From the NCBI GenBank assembly GCA_021292165.1, contig CM037877.1:114896304-114960303 (forward strand): a DNA stretch of 64,000 nt. Direction: 5' to 3'. The position numbers were made by a program, and so were the translations under genes. The stretch is from Shinisaurus crocodilurus. Lineage: Eukaryota; Chordata; Lepidosauria; Squamata; Shinisauridae. This document shows, piece by piece, positions 23,023-33,547 of the stretch. The notes under the pieces are model-generated. The model was not told where the DNA came from. It saw nothing but the letters and a program-made list of their open reading frames with translations, and did no database searches. Each line of letters begins with the position of its first letter. The stretch's first letter is position 1.

Positions 23023-23804
23023 TACAGTAGACCCATTGACATCAATGGGACTTATTAGTCATGACTGTGTTAAATCTCAATGATTTCAGTGTGTTTACTC
23101 TTAAGTATGACTAGGTCTGGATCCAAACCGTTTTCAAACCGTGGATCGGAATAATTCAGGCACTAAACCAAGGCATATGATGTTGCTTTGTTTTTCTGTA
23201 AATAGAACATGATGTGGGGGTGGGAAGAGAGTGAGGAGAGAAAATTGTGCTGCTTGAGAAACCTGATGATGTTTACAGATTCAAGGACACTTTTCTTTTG
23301 GTCTTACTAATGGCAGGCTGTTTAGATGGTTCTTAAACCAGGCCTGACCTTTTGTCTTTTGACCTCCCATGCATGAAATTAGGTAGCAAAAGAAAATGTG
23401 GAGGAAAGGATAAAAAAGGCACTTGGAAAACCACAAATACTCAACAGTGCTCATTGTATCAACTCACAGCCAAATGACTGGCAACAATTATTTGTTTTGT
23501 TTTGTTTTTCAAACATTTGACTCCCCCAACTACATGCTTGCTTTCATGCGTAGGAAATCTGTATTCATTAAGAGGGATTATTCTCCCTAAAGGAACAAGA
23601 AGCTGATATTGCACCGGGGCATCAGTAGTTTAACACCATTTTTGAAGCATTTGACTTCACTAATTTTCTTGGGCTACATACCAGTGCCTGTTCTATGGCT
23701 ATGCTAAGCTAGTTAGACTCTTGGCTAGTTGACTGATGCGTGGATAAAGCATGGTCGCAGGATTGTTGGATCTGTCTTGAATTTGAGCAAGTCTATACGG
23801 AGTT

Positions 23805-23960
23805 GTTGCTGTTGTTTTAAAGATAGCTGTGCTGGTCCATAAGAAAAACAAACAAACAAACCCAAAGATAGGCAATACCTTTATTATGACCAACTATACG
23901 CCACAAAAAGATTGTGTGAAGCTTTCGAGTTCTCCAGAACTCTTCGTCAGACTATGGTAC
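23805..23960 (+). repeat. unclassified interspersed repeat (F5)
   Basis: Contains AGATAGCTGTGCTGGTCCAT, a CAAACAAACAAACC stretch, ATACCTTTATTATGACC and GAAGCTTTCGAGTTCTCCAG with CTTCGTCAG. It has the same order as the copies near 19500 and 62110, but is more complete. Confidence 0.5.
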
Positions 23961-24340
23961 AAAAAGCAGGCACTGTGGGGAAATCGATTGGGCCAGATTC
24001 TGGAGTTGTAAGAAAGTTAATTCCAGTGTTGGTGGCAGATATCCTAGTGTGCTATAGATGGGTCTGGGACCCAAGGGACTGAGACAGACATCACATCCAA
24101 CCAAATCCAGAAAATATGAAAATCAAGCAATTTGAAAAATACATTAATGAATGGTACCTCCACAAGGTATCTGGAGTCCTCTTTGTACAAACATCTAATA
24201 TTTCCCAAATAGTCTGCTTGCTTAACAGATGTGATATTGTTAATCCATTAACGAATGCAGCTAATTAGTTAATTAATGATGGAAGTCACATGACCAAATG
24301 CTTGTCCATTCAAAACATTCTCCCCACCTAGAAAAGTAGA

Positions 24341-25721
24341 TGTCAAGGAAAAAGTGGAAGACCGACAACCTGGTCTTCTGCGCGGGTTCAATGCTAAGGG
24401 GGTAGCGAGTCCTGGGGCGGGCCTTCTCCAAGGTCCCCAGCGACTATCACCCTTAGCCCAGAACAAAGGGATAACTTATAGCCACAAAAGTATCTTTTAT
24501 AAAACAAGTTTATTTACAAAATTACCTTCACAAACCCAGACACACGCCAGCAATACAGCTTATCAGTACGGTACAAAGTAGCAAGCAAGAAGTCTCAAGG
24601 ACACCGTGATTTCAGGGCTCTCAGCTAGTTAGTTCAGCTCGGGCTCCAGCAGAGGCCCGGTCAACCGCACGCTGCTAGCTGGGTTCCCGGCGGAGGTCCG
24701 GTCTACCCGAGCGGCTAGCTGGGTTCCCGGCGGAGGTCCGGTCTACCCAAGCGGCCAGAGATTTCAGCTTGGTTTCCCGGGGGTCCGGTCAACCCAAGCG
24801 GGTTGTGCGTGATTTCAGCTTGGTTTCCCGGGGGTCCGGTCAACCCAAGCGGCCAGTGATTTCAGCTAGCTGGAGCGCGCTGGGTGCTGCTACCCAGGGT
24901 TGCCGATCCTTCGTTCCCTTAACCCAAGCATGGGGCAAGATTGCTGATCAGGTCCAACAACTCAGTTCCCTTGCGCAGGGTGTTTTATACCTTGGTGTTT
25001 CAGGTAGCCCCTCCCTCCGTAATCAGGTGGGTTGCCAATCAGGTGGGTTGCCACCCTCCCTGAGGGGCGGCCTTTTGGGTCAGGTGGGGTGACGCCTTCC
25101 CCCCCGTGGGGTGGGGTACCTTTGAAGCCACTTGCTTAATGGTCCCATCCTGTGGTGTTGAGTGGTCCTTTCTTATGGGTGCCAAAGTGTCTGCTCTGGC
25201 GAGGTATTCAAGTCTTATGTAGATGGGGCTGCTATACAAGAGCATTGACAAACCTGGCGATGCTTCCTGTCTTCCCCCCTGGGGTGATTCTATGCAGATG
25301 TTGTTTGTCCCCTTTGGCCTCTGTGGAGACTGGCTGTCTCCCCCCCCCCTGGGTCTCCTTCCCCCCACCTTGGTGAGTGTGTGTGTGTCAGAAAGGGGGC
25401 TTAGGTTGGCTTTCTCCACAGAAAAGGATTCAACTTCTGACCTAGGCTTCTAGGGGATTTCTTTGTATGAAGGAAAATTCAATCATGGAAACTGCTACCT
25501 GCTGTCTGAAGCAGTACAGCCCAGATACAGGTTTTTCCATCTCAGTGAGAACTAGGTCAAAGCCAACACACACACAAGCTCCTTTCAAATATTATCTGGT
25601 GTAGAAACAAAGGCATACAGGCAGGGGGCTGGTTTTGTCCCTGATCTATGTATGTTTGTTTCAAAATCTGAAATTACTTAGACAATGAAACTAATGTATG
25701 TAGCTTGCCTCATCCCCAACA
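24341..25721 (-). mobile_element. candidate LTR-like block with tandem repeats
   Basis: The block starts TGTCAAGG and ends CCCCAACA on the plus strand, so read on the minus strand it would open TGTTGGGG and close CCTTGACA, as LTRs do. On the minus strand AAATAAAC, a poly(A)-signal-like motif, lies at 24508-24515. A tandem array occupies 24632-24860. No matching target duplication was found, and the boundaries are tentative. No retroviral protein is visible. Confidence 0.35.
24632..24860. repeat. ~40-bp tandem repeat array
   Basis: About five units carrying GGTCCGGTC and ACCCAAGCG. Two nearly identical units (24674-24713, 24714-24753) contain GGGTTCCCGGCGGAGG. Two later ones contain TTTCAGCTTGGTTTCCCGG. 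Similar repeats can serve as enhancers in LTR U3 regions, though function is not shown here. Confidence 0.8.
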
Positions 25722-25874
25722 CCTTCATACGTTCATTTATATTGATGCACATTACTCTTACAGTGGCTTTTTCCATTATCTATCCCAGGTTACCAAATGG
25801 TGCAAGAGATGTTGGAAGGCACTTCTAGGCTGGAGTCCTTAACATACATCTGTTTGGTGAAAAGCATTATTAAG

Positions 25875-26600
25875 ATAAAATTATCAAGCATACAGAAGAA
25901 CATGCTTTGCTGAAGAAGAATCAACATGGCTTCTGCAAAGGTAAATCCGGTCTCACTCACCTTTTAGAGTTCTTCTTTGAGAGTATCAAGAAGCACATGG
26001 AAAGGGGTGATATGGTAGACATTGTCAAAAGCATTTTGAAAGTCCAAGTACACAAAGTCCTTCACAAAAGGCTCTTGAGTAAACTTAGCAGTCATGGAAT
26101 AAGTGGACTGGTCCTCCTATGGATCAGTAACTGCTTAAAAAACAGGAAACATAGAGTAAGAAACAGTTCTCACAATGGAGGGATGTAAGAAGAATGGTCC
26201 CCCAAGGATCTGTATTGGGACAGGTGCTTTTTAACTTGGTTATTAAAGATCTGGACTGGGGTTAAGGGTGAGTATGGAGGTGGCCAAATTCGTGGTTGAC
26301 ACCAAATTATTCAGGGTGGTAAAACCAAAAAGTGATAGCAAACAACCCCAAAAGGATTTCTCCAAACTGGATAAATGGGCATTAAAAAAGCAAATGCAGT
26401 TCAATGTAAGTAAGTGTAAAGTGATGCATGCTGAGGCAAAAGATCCTAACTTCACATATATATTGATGGGGTCTGAGTTGGTGGTGAATGACCAGGAAAG
26501 GGATCTTGGGTTGTGGTGGATAGCTCAATGAAAGCATTGCCCCTGTGTGCAGCAGCTGAGGAAAAAGGCAAATTCCATATTGGGGATCTGTGGAGAAAGC
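25875..26600 (+). mobile_element. decayed CR1/L2-type LINE, reverse transcriptase part
   Basis: The translation at 25907-26188 contains NQHGFCKGKSGLTHLLEFFE, matching the CR1-type pattern NQHGF..GKSCLTNL. Further pieces are SHGISGLVLLWISNCLKNRK and, at 26268-26531, KFVVDTKLFRVV (the decayed catalytic YADDTKL region) and QMQFNVSKCKVMH (matching QM.FN..KC.VMH). The last recognisable block is KKANSILGIC near 26560-26595. Several stops and frameshifts make it inactive. The same element resumes at 27395 after a ~0.8-kb interruption. Confidence 0.8.
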
Positions 26601-26603
26601 CTG

Positions 26604-26637
<34 letters not shown>
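26604..26637. repeat. (CA)n microsatellite
   Basis: A pure CA tract at the left edge of the sequence interrupting the LINE. The poly-Thr/His frame across it is not a protein. Confidence 0.95.
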
Positions 26638-26641
<4 letters not shown>

Positions 26642-27394
26642 CCCCTTGGTAACAGCACGTTACCTGGCAACCCCTTGTCTACATAATCCCACCCTGGGGG
26701 CAGGAGATGCAGAATCAGCCAGACAGGTAACACCCATATCCTCAATGGGGCATATCGGCCCGAATCCACAAAGAAGAAGCACGGGCCATCAAGAAGGCAG
26801 GGCAGTCTCAAAGAGCTGCAAAGTATTCCATACCTCCAAAGGCGCTACCTTCCCCCCCCCCCCCCGGGCAGGAATAAGCCCACCTGATCACAAGGGGGCA
26901 GGGATAAGCCCACCTGATCAGCAAGGGGCGGGAAGGAGGGAGGAAGGGGTAGAAAACCCCTCTACCAAACCCAACATGGGTTGTTGGGAACACGGGTGTG
27001 CTAACAACATCCACGGCCAGCTCTGGCTGGGAGAAGCAGTTCTCTTCCCCGGGCCAGGCGGGCTCGGGGTCAGGCTGGGAAAGGAGCCGCGTAAAGTCTC
27101 GGGTCTAAGGTAACACTTTGCCGCAGTACGCTAGCCTGGGAACCCGTTCATTCATAAATCTGAGGTCATGCTCAGGCCTTGTTGATGGTATAGTATTCCT
27201 AGAAGTCTATTAGTTCCGCTCCATTTAACCTGTAGTAAATAAAAAAGCGTCTGTTCTTGCCGCGAATAAGCTCCTGTGCTTCCTTTTTGCCGCGTACGAG
27301 TTTCAATCGCTTATGTGAGCTTTAACGGGCTGTAGCTCAGTGCTGGTTAACCCGTTAAGTGCCGAACTCAAGCAAAAGACCCAGTTGCCGGTCT
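26604..27394 (+). mobile_element. LTR-like insertion inside the LINE
   Basis: The sequence separates the KKANSILGIC and RIKNKIANIIMPLYKS parts of one LINE reading frame, so it is an insertion. It holds a ~30-bp direct repeat near 26870-26930 (GGGATAAGCCCACCTGATCA twice, enhancer-like), GC-rich DNA, then AGTAAATAAAAAAGCG near 27235 followed by TGTTCTTGCCGCG. This U3-like to poly(A)-signal to R/U5-like order fits a solitary LTR of an endogenous retrovirus-like element. Exact ends and a target duplication are not resolved, and no internal genes are present. Confidence 0.45.
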
Positions 27395-27860
27395 TCCACA
27401 GGATCAAAAATAAAATTGCCAATATCATAATGCCTCTATACAAATCTATGGTGCAACCACAGCTGGAATACTGTGAACATTTCTGGCAGCCACACCTCAC
27501 AAAGGATATTGTACAGCTGGAAAACGTGCAGAAAATGGCAACCAAAATTATCAGGGGCCTGGAGCAACTTCTCTGTGAGAAAAGTTTACAACATTTGGGT
27601 TTTTTTTAGTTTAGAAAAAAGGCAAGTGAGGTGCATAAAATTATGCATGGTATGGAGAAACTGGATAAGGAGAATTTCCCCCTCTTATAATACTAGAATC
27701 TGGAGCTGTCCAACGAAGTTGGGAGATTCAGGACAGATAAAAGGAAATACTTCACTCAGCGCATAGTCAAACTATGGAATTTGCTACCGCAAATTTGCTA
27801 CCGAAGTGATGGCCACCAACCTGGTCAGCTTTAAAGGGGGATTAGACAAATTCATGGAGG
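27395..27860 (+). mobile_element. decayed CR1/L2-type LINE, continuation
   Basis: The frame at 27340-27609 reads RIKNKIANIIMPLYKSMVQP then QLEYCEHFWQPHLTKDIVQL, matching the CR1/L2 C-terminal thumb pattern [16 protein letters not shown]. Downstream, GKFTQ-like and MATNLVSFKGGLDKFM-like remnants occur in broken frames. A separate LINE tail with ACCGCCTTGAGAAAAC and AATAAATAAA lies at 27880-27990. Confidence 0.75.
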
Positions 27861-27879
27861 TGAAGGCTATCAGTAGTTT

Positions 27880-27990
27880 GGATATTCTTTTAAAATGTTT
27901 TTAAATGATTTTATGATATTAGCTGTAAACCGCCTTGAGAAAACTTTGTTTTGAAAAGAGGCATATACCATACATTCCTAAATAAATAAA
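27880..27990 (+). mobile_element. LINE 3' tail fragment
   Basis: GCTGTAAACCGCCTTGAG and a terminal CCTAAATAAATAAACG. This is the common L2-like 3' end, directly following the broken LINE but differing from it in sequence. Confidence 0.5.
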
Positions 27991-28020
27991 CGTAAATCTG
28001 TGGAAATCAGTAGGCACGGA

Positions 28021-31000
28021 GAGAAGCATCATTCATTCATTCATTCATTCATTTCATTTATATACCGCCCCATAGCCGAAGCTCTCTGGGCGGTTCACAA
28101 CACTCTATACATAAAAACAACATTAAAACATACAAAACAGTTTAAAAAATTAAAAACCAAATTTAAAAACACAGTTTAAAATAACAATACAAAAGCCAAT
28201 AAAACTGAGCCTACAGGTGACAATCCCCCCCGTGCTATTCCAAGCTCCTAACTAAATGCCTTGGCATAGAGGGAAGTCTTAACCTGGTGCCGAAAAGATA
28301 GTAAGGTTGGCGCCAGGCAGGTCTCAGTGGGGAGCTGATTCCATAACTGGGGGGCTACCACCGAGAAGGCCCTCCTCCTCGTTGCCACCAACCGAGCCTC
28401 TCTTGGAGGTGGCAGTCGGAGGAGGGCCCCAGATGTTGAGCGTAGTGTCTGGGTAGATAACGGTTGGGAGAGATGTTCCGTCAGGTATTGTGGTCCTAAG
28501 CCGTGTAGGGCTTTATAGGTTAAAACCAGCACCTTGAATTCGGCTCGGAAGCATATTGGCAGCCAGTGCAAGCGGGCCAGAACTGGTGTAATATGCTCGG
28601 ACCTTCCGGTCCCTGCAATAAGCCTGGCTGCCGCATTTTGCACTAGCTGCAGCTTCCGAACAGTCTTCAAAGGCAGCCCCACATAGAGTGCATTGCAGTA
28701 GTCTAGTTTAGAGATCACCAGAGCGTAGATTACTGAGACCAGGCTATCCCTGTCCAGATAGGGGCGTAGCTGGGCCACCAGCCGAAGCTGGTAAAAGGCA
28801 CTCCTTGCCACTGAGGCCACTTGAGCCTCAAGTGACAAAGATGGCTCCAGGAGCACCCCCAAGCTACGAACCTTCTCCTTCAAGGGGAGTGCAACCCCAT
28901 CCAGAACAGGTTGAACACCCTCCATCCGGTCAAAGGAACCACCCACTAACAGCATCTCAGTCCTGTCTGGATTGAGCCTCAGTTTGTTAGCCCTCATCCA
29001 GTCCATTGTCGCAGCCCGGCACCGGTTCAGCACATCCACAGCCTCACCTGCTGAAGATGAAAAGGAGAAATAGAGCTGCGTGTCATCAGCGTATTGATGG
29101 CAACGCACTCCAAAACTCCGGATGACCCCACTCAGCGGTTTCATGTAGATATTAAATGGGGGATAAGACCGACCCCTGAGGAACCCCGTACTGGAGAGTC
29201 CATGGGGCCGAGCAACATTCCCCAAGCACCACCCTCTGGAGCCGGCCATCCAAGTAGGAGCGGAACCACTGCAATGCAGTGCCCCCCACCCCCAACTCAG
29301 ACAGCCGCTCCAGAAGGATACCATGGTCGATGGTATCGAAAGCCGCTGAGAGATCCAGGAGTATCAACAGGGTCACACTCCCCCTGTCTCTCTCCCGACA
29401 TAGGTCATCATACAGGGCGACCAAAGCCGTTTCTGTGCCAAAACCAGGCCTGAACCCCGACTGAAATGGATCCAGATAATCAGTCTCATCCAAGAGTGTC
29501 TGGAGCTGGTTGGCCACCACCCGCTCAAGGACCTTGCCCAGGAAAGGAACATTCGCCACCGGCCTAAAGTTGTTAAGATCTTCCGGGTCCAGAGAGGGTT
29601 TCTTCAGGAGTGGTCTCACCACCGCCTGTTTCAGGTGGCATGGGACCACTCCCTCTCACAAGGAGGCATTGATCACCTCTCTGGCCCAGCCGGCCGTTCC
29701 CTCCCTGCTAGTTTTTATAAGCCAAGAGGGGCAAGGATCCAGAACAGACGTGGTTGCACGAACCCGTCCAAGCACCTTGTCAACATCCTCGAGCTGTACC
29801 AACTGAAACTCATCCAAAATAACTAGACCAGGCTGTGCTCCGGGTACCTCTCCTGATTCTACTGCTATAACATTGGAATCTAAGTCCCTGCGGATGCAAT
29901 AGATTTTTTCCTGGAAGTGCCTAGCGAATATATCACAGCGGGCATCAGATGGGTCGATGATGTCCCTGGGGCCAGCGTATAACAGGCCCCAGACGACCCT
30001 AAAGAGCTCCGCTGGGCGGCAGAGAGATGTTTGAATAGAAGCAGTGAGATGTTGTCTCTTTGCCACCTTCACTGCCTCTAGGTATACCTGGCTATAGGCA
30101 CATACCAGGGCTCGATTGCATCCACTAGGAGTTTTCCTCCACCTGCACTCAAGCCGTCTCCTGTTTTGCTTCATCACTCTCAGCTCCGGGGTATACCACG
30201 GAGCCGTACGAGCTCTACTACAGAGAGGGCGCTCAGGAGCGATCGTGTCAACCGCCCGGGTCATCTCCCTGTTCCAGAGATCAACCAGGGATTCGACAGG
30301 ACCGCCAGCCATATCAGCCGGAAAACCCCCAAGGGCCCTCTGGAAACCATCCGGATCCATCAGCCTCCAGGGGCGGACCATCTTAATAGGTTCCCCACCC
30401 TTGCAGAGGGGGAAAGCTGCCGTTAGCCTAAATCTCAGCAGGTAGTGATCTGACCATGACAAGGGGACCGATTCAAAGTCCCCCACCTTCAGATCACTAT
30501 CTCCATGTCCGGCTGAAAAAACCAGGTCTAGAGTGTGCCCTGCTACATGTGTTGGGCCGATGACATGTTGGGACAGTCCCATGGTTGTCATGGAGTCCAT
30601 GAATTCCTGAGCCACACCAGACAAGGTGCCCTCAGCATGGATGTTAACATCCCCCAGGACCAACAGCCTGGGGGACCTCAGCGTCGCCAGCGAGACCACC
30701 TCCGTTAGCTCAGCCAGGGAGTCTATTGAGCAGCGGAGTGGGCGGTACACCAACAGAATCCCTAATCTGTCCCGCTGGCCCAACACAAGGTGCAAACACT
30801 CCAGACCAGTAGTCAGACGGACAGGGAGCCTGGAGAGAGAGATAGAATTCCTATAGACCACGGCAACCCCCCCTCCCCGGCCCTCAGGTGTACCCTGATG
30901 CTGCACCAAGTACCCTGGTGGGCAAAGCTGGGAGCGACCAACTCCTCCCTGTTCTCCCACCCAGGTCTCGGTAATGCATGCCAGATCGGCCGCCTCATCC

Positions 31001-31276
31001 ACTATTAAATCGTGGATGAGGGAGGTTTTATTTTGCACCGATCAGGCATTTAGAAGCAGCATCCGGAGACCCGAGGGCAGGCTGATAGGGCAACCAACAA
31101 ACCTGCGGGTGCGAGGAGGACCGGAACATGTCACAGCCATTAAGTGTCTGGGCCGTGTTCCCCTTACCTGGCTAGTCCTCCTCCGAACGCCATATCTCCC
31201 TCTACCCGTCACTACACTAATCGGGGGGCCCACAGAACCCCCCACTTGACCACATGACTCCCCTCCAAGGCACATG
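28021..31276 (-). mobile_element. nearly complete L2-clade LINE
   Basis: One retrotransposon on the minus strand. The 3' end (28030-28053 on the plus strand) is a GAAT/TGAA-type repeat tail, characteristic of L2 elements. Upstream on the minus strand come a 3' UTR with TATACCGCCC, a reverse transcriptase, an endonuclease and a GC-rich 5' part. The encoded GVPQGS, FGVRCHQYADDTQLY and LDLSAAFDT motifs fit CR1/L2 LINEs, and the tail favours L2. It is much better preserved than the LINE just to its left. The 5' boundary is uncertain and may extend to ~31860. Confidence 0.9.
28248..31083 (-). pseudogene. L2 ORF2: endonuclease-reverse transcriptase, three lesions
   Basis: The protein nicks target DNA and copies element RNA at the nick. 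The upstream part (31038-29656, 460 residues) shows an AP-type endonuclease: TETWV (23-27), GGGVAVVYR (55-63), GDVNIHA (129-135), GPTHVAGHTLDLVF (161-174) and SWSDHYLL (194-201). The middle part (29649-29152) has reverse transcriptase motifs NFRP, DLSAAFDT and GVPQGS. The last part (to 28248) has FNIY and the catalytic YADD at 29093-29082, then the thumb LRPYL..LVSVIYAL and LHWLP regions. Lesions are a stop after LLLNA near 31040 (a CGA-to-TGA change would explain it), a stop at 29656-29658 in the same frame as the next part, and a frameshift near 29160. It cannot make full-length protein. Confidence 0.9.
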
Positions 31277-31860
31277 CTCAGGCCCTAGACAGGGGAAAAA
31301 AGCAATCCCCCCCCCACCGAGGGCACCGAGCAACAATAGCAATGTTAGGGGGGAGACCCTTGCCCTTGTGGCACCCCCGAAGTGGCTCCCCCCAAAGGGG
31401 CGACCCCCTTTGGCGTCGTCCCCTTTGGGGCCGTCGCCACCAGGGCGTCGCCGCCCCGCTCCGGGCCGGCAGATAAAGGCCTGCGGAGCGTCCAGCAAGC
31501 CCAGGTGGCAGGCGTCTCAATCAGGCAGGCCTGGGGGAGTCGCCCTCCTCCTGCTGGCAGTGGAGCTTCTCCCAGGAGAGGGGCCCAATCCAGCCAGCAG
31601 CAGCAGCGTCAGCCAAGACAGAGGGCTGACGAGGTGGCAAGGCAGCTGGCAGGATGGTAGGAAGGCTGGCAGGATGGGAAAAGGCAGCCCAGGTCTTCTC
31701 ACCTTCCTCTCCCGAGAGTGACCACGTCCAGGCGTTGGTGTTGGCTGCTGCAGACTTCAGTCACTCCTGAGTCCTGCTGCGGGCCGGCAGATAAAGGCCT
31801 GTGGAGCGTCCAGCAAGCCCAGGTGGCAGGCGTCTCAATCAGGCAGGCCTGGTTCACCTG
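31277..31860 (-). repeat. GC-rich region with a separated ~72-bp direct repeat
   Basis: The block containing GGGCCGGCAGATAAAGGCCT and AGCCCAGGTGGCAGGCGTCT occurs at about 31460-31532 and again at 31782-31852, almost identical and about 320 bp apart. It lies just upstream of the L2 reading frame, so it may be part of the element's 5' UTR/promoter as duplicated monomers. An independent repeat is possible. Confidence 0.6.
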
Positions 31861-31865
31861 CTAAT

Positions 31866-31912
31866 GTCTGCAGATCAAACTGCAGCTAAACTGCAGATCA
31901 AACTGCAGCTAA
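31866..31912. repeat. 22-bp tandem duplication
   Basis: CTGCAGATCAAACTGCAGCT occurs twice in a row with an AAA spacer. Confidence 0.8.
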
Positions 31913-32197
31913 AACCACAGGGGCAGGAGCTGGTTAAAAGTTTGGCAACCCTCTGCTCTAGCTCTCATGTCCTCTGATAAACAGATTATTGCTATCTTAT
32001 AGTAATTACCCTTTAAAAGTTTACATATTTCCAAATAGCAGATCAGTTCAGAGCACAAAACCAAGCTGTTCTTTGCCCCATGGAAACAGGCTCACAGCAC
32101 TGTGGTACAGATGTAGAATACCCTGCTCAGATAAGATGCAAAGAGTATTCCATCTCAAAGATGGCTAACTTCCTTGGGATCACCTTTTTCTGTAAGA

Positions 32198-32324
32198 CAG
32201 GGGTGGGCAACTTGTGGCCCTCCAGATGTTTTGACCTACACCTCCCATCATTCCTCACCACTGGCTGGGGCTGATGGGAGTTGTAGGCCAAAACATCTGG
32301 AGAACTGCAAGTTGCCCACCGCTG
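32198..32324. mobile_element. hAT-like fold-back MITE (F2)
   Basis: Palindromic body with CCAGATGTTTTGACCTACAC mirrored by GTTGTAGGCCAAAACATCTG. Starts CAGGGGTGGGCAACTTG and ends CAAGTTGCCCACCGCTG. Flanks CTGTAAGA and GTGTAAAA match at 6 of 8 positions, consistent with an aged target duplication. Confidence 0.65.
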
Positions 32325-32329
32325 GTGTA

Positions 32330-33540
32330 AAAGCTATCTGAGAATGCTGACATCATAACCATATTGGCTTTTAGCCAACGCTATATTTCTCATGGGTTCA
32401 AAAGTCCAATTAAGGGACACCAAATTGGAGATAGTCCATTCTGGCACACTTCCTCTTTGGATACCATGTGTAGTAAAGTTAATTAGTTATTTCTATTAAG
32501 GAGATTACGAGTTCAACAATTCACGTTTCCCTTTGGAGTTACCCGTAAAGATGGGGGGAAAGCACAAATAAACAGAACTCCCATCAAGGCTGCTTGTTCA
32601 CCTGTCCGCCAACACTAAATATAAAGGGGATGAATTTTCATAACCACTATCTTCAGGCTATTAAGGGAGATGAAAAGGAAGGTTTCAGTGCACCTGCCTA
32701 TGGTTTGAATGTTCACTGCCTTTGCTCTAACATTTTGTTGATGGCTATAATTTTGGATTACACAGAAATATGATCCAAACCCATAAAATAATATGTAAAA
32801 AATAGCATATTTCCTCACTTTATGTCACATGCACTTCAGCTCTCGCTAATCACCAACAACGTACACAGAGAATAGGAGCTGCTACAAGCATTGCTTCTCT
32901 AACTATTTTCAAACAACTGGATGTTTCTAGTCAAAAATGATGCCCTAAATTCAGGCACACCATCAGTGATATTTCTTGATGGGATTTTTTATTTTTTATT
33001 TATTTTTTGCTGCTGCTGCTGAGACCTGGGATATGCCTAAACAATGAACCTCTTTTTCAATTTCCAAGATCAATGTGACAACAAGAGCAAGCAGAAACGA
33101 AAAATTTCAGCTCAAGTACATTCAATACTTGAACTTTTGTTCCGTCTGCTATTATCACTCTGAAAAGGTAAAAATAGATTCCTTTGCTTTATGGGTAAAA
33201 AATAGATTGAAAGATATGAAGCTAAATCTCTAAACAGCCTGCCTCAGAAAATGAAACAGGGTTTATTCTAATGTGCAGCTGGACACATTTTGTGCAGTTG
33301 GAAAAAAATTGTGCAGTAGAAACTTAAGTTTTTGTGCAGTTGGGAATATGGACTTTAATAAGGAACAAGGTTGTTTCTTAAGAGAAATAGGTAAGAAAAT
33401 AGGATAAAGAAATAGAACATTAAGATTATTACTGTTTCCTTTCAATCTTCATAACTTTATACTAATCATATATTATTGGGACCAACTGCTTGACTAGTCA
33501 AAAGCATTTATTAACTCATGTACATATCAACTCACGTGAC
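32330..33540. other. no recognised feature
   Basis: AT-rich sequence with a short GCTGCTGCTGCTGAG run near 33008 and repeated GTGCAGTTGG/GTGCAGTAGA motifs near 33270-33340. I see no gene or identifiable repeat. Confidence 0.5.
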
Positions 33541-33547
33541 AACACTT

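Noticed and set aside
1..23200. Hox or other homeobox coding exons in the CpG-rich left part
   Set aside because: I looked for a homeodomain signature such as WFQNRR in the translated frames and found none. The developmental-locus idea stays an inference from composition.
26547..27113. 188-residue plus-strand frame
   Set aside because: It joins the end of a LINE remnant, a CA repeat and an LTR-like insertion, so it is not one gene.
29094..29453. 119-residue plus-strand frame
   Set aside because: It is the antisense shadow of the L2 reverse transcriptase.
30116..30445. 109-residue plus-strand frame
   Set aside because: Antisense of the L2 ORF2 between the endonuclease and reverse transcriptase domains.
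31254..31721. 155-residue Pro-rich plus-strand frame
   Set aside because: It lies in the GC-rich 5' part of the L2 element; frames on both strands are open because of base composition.
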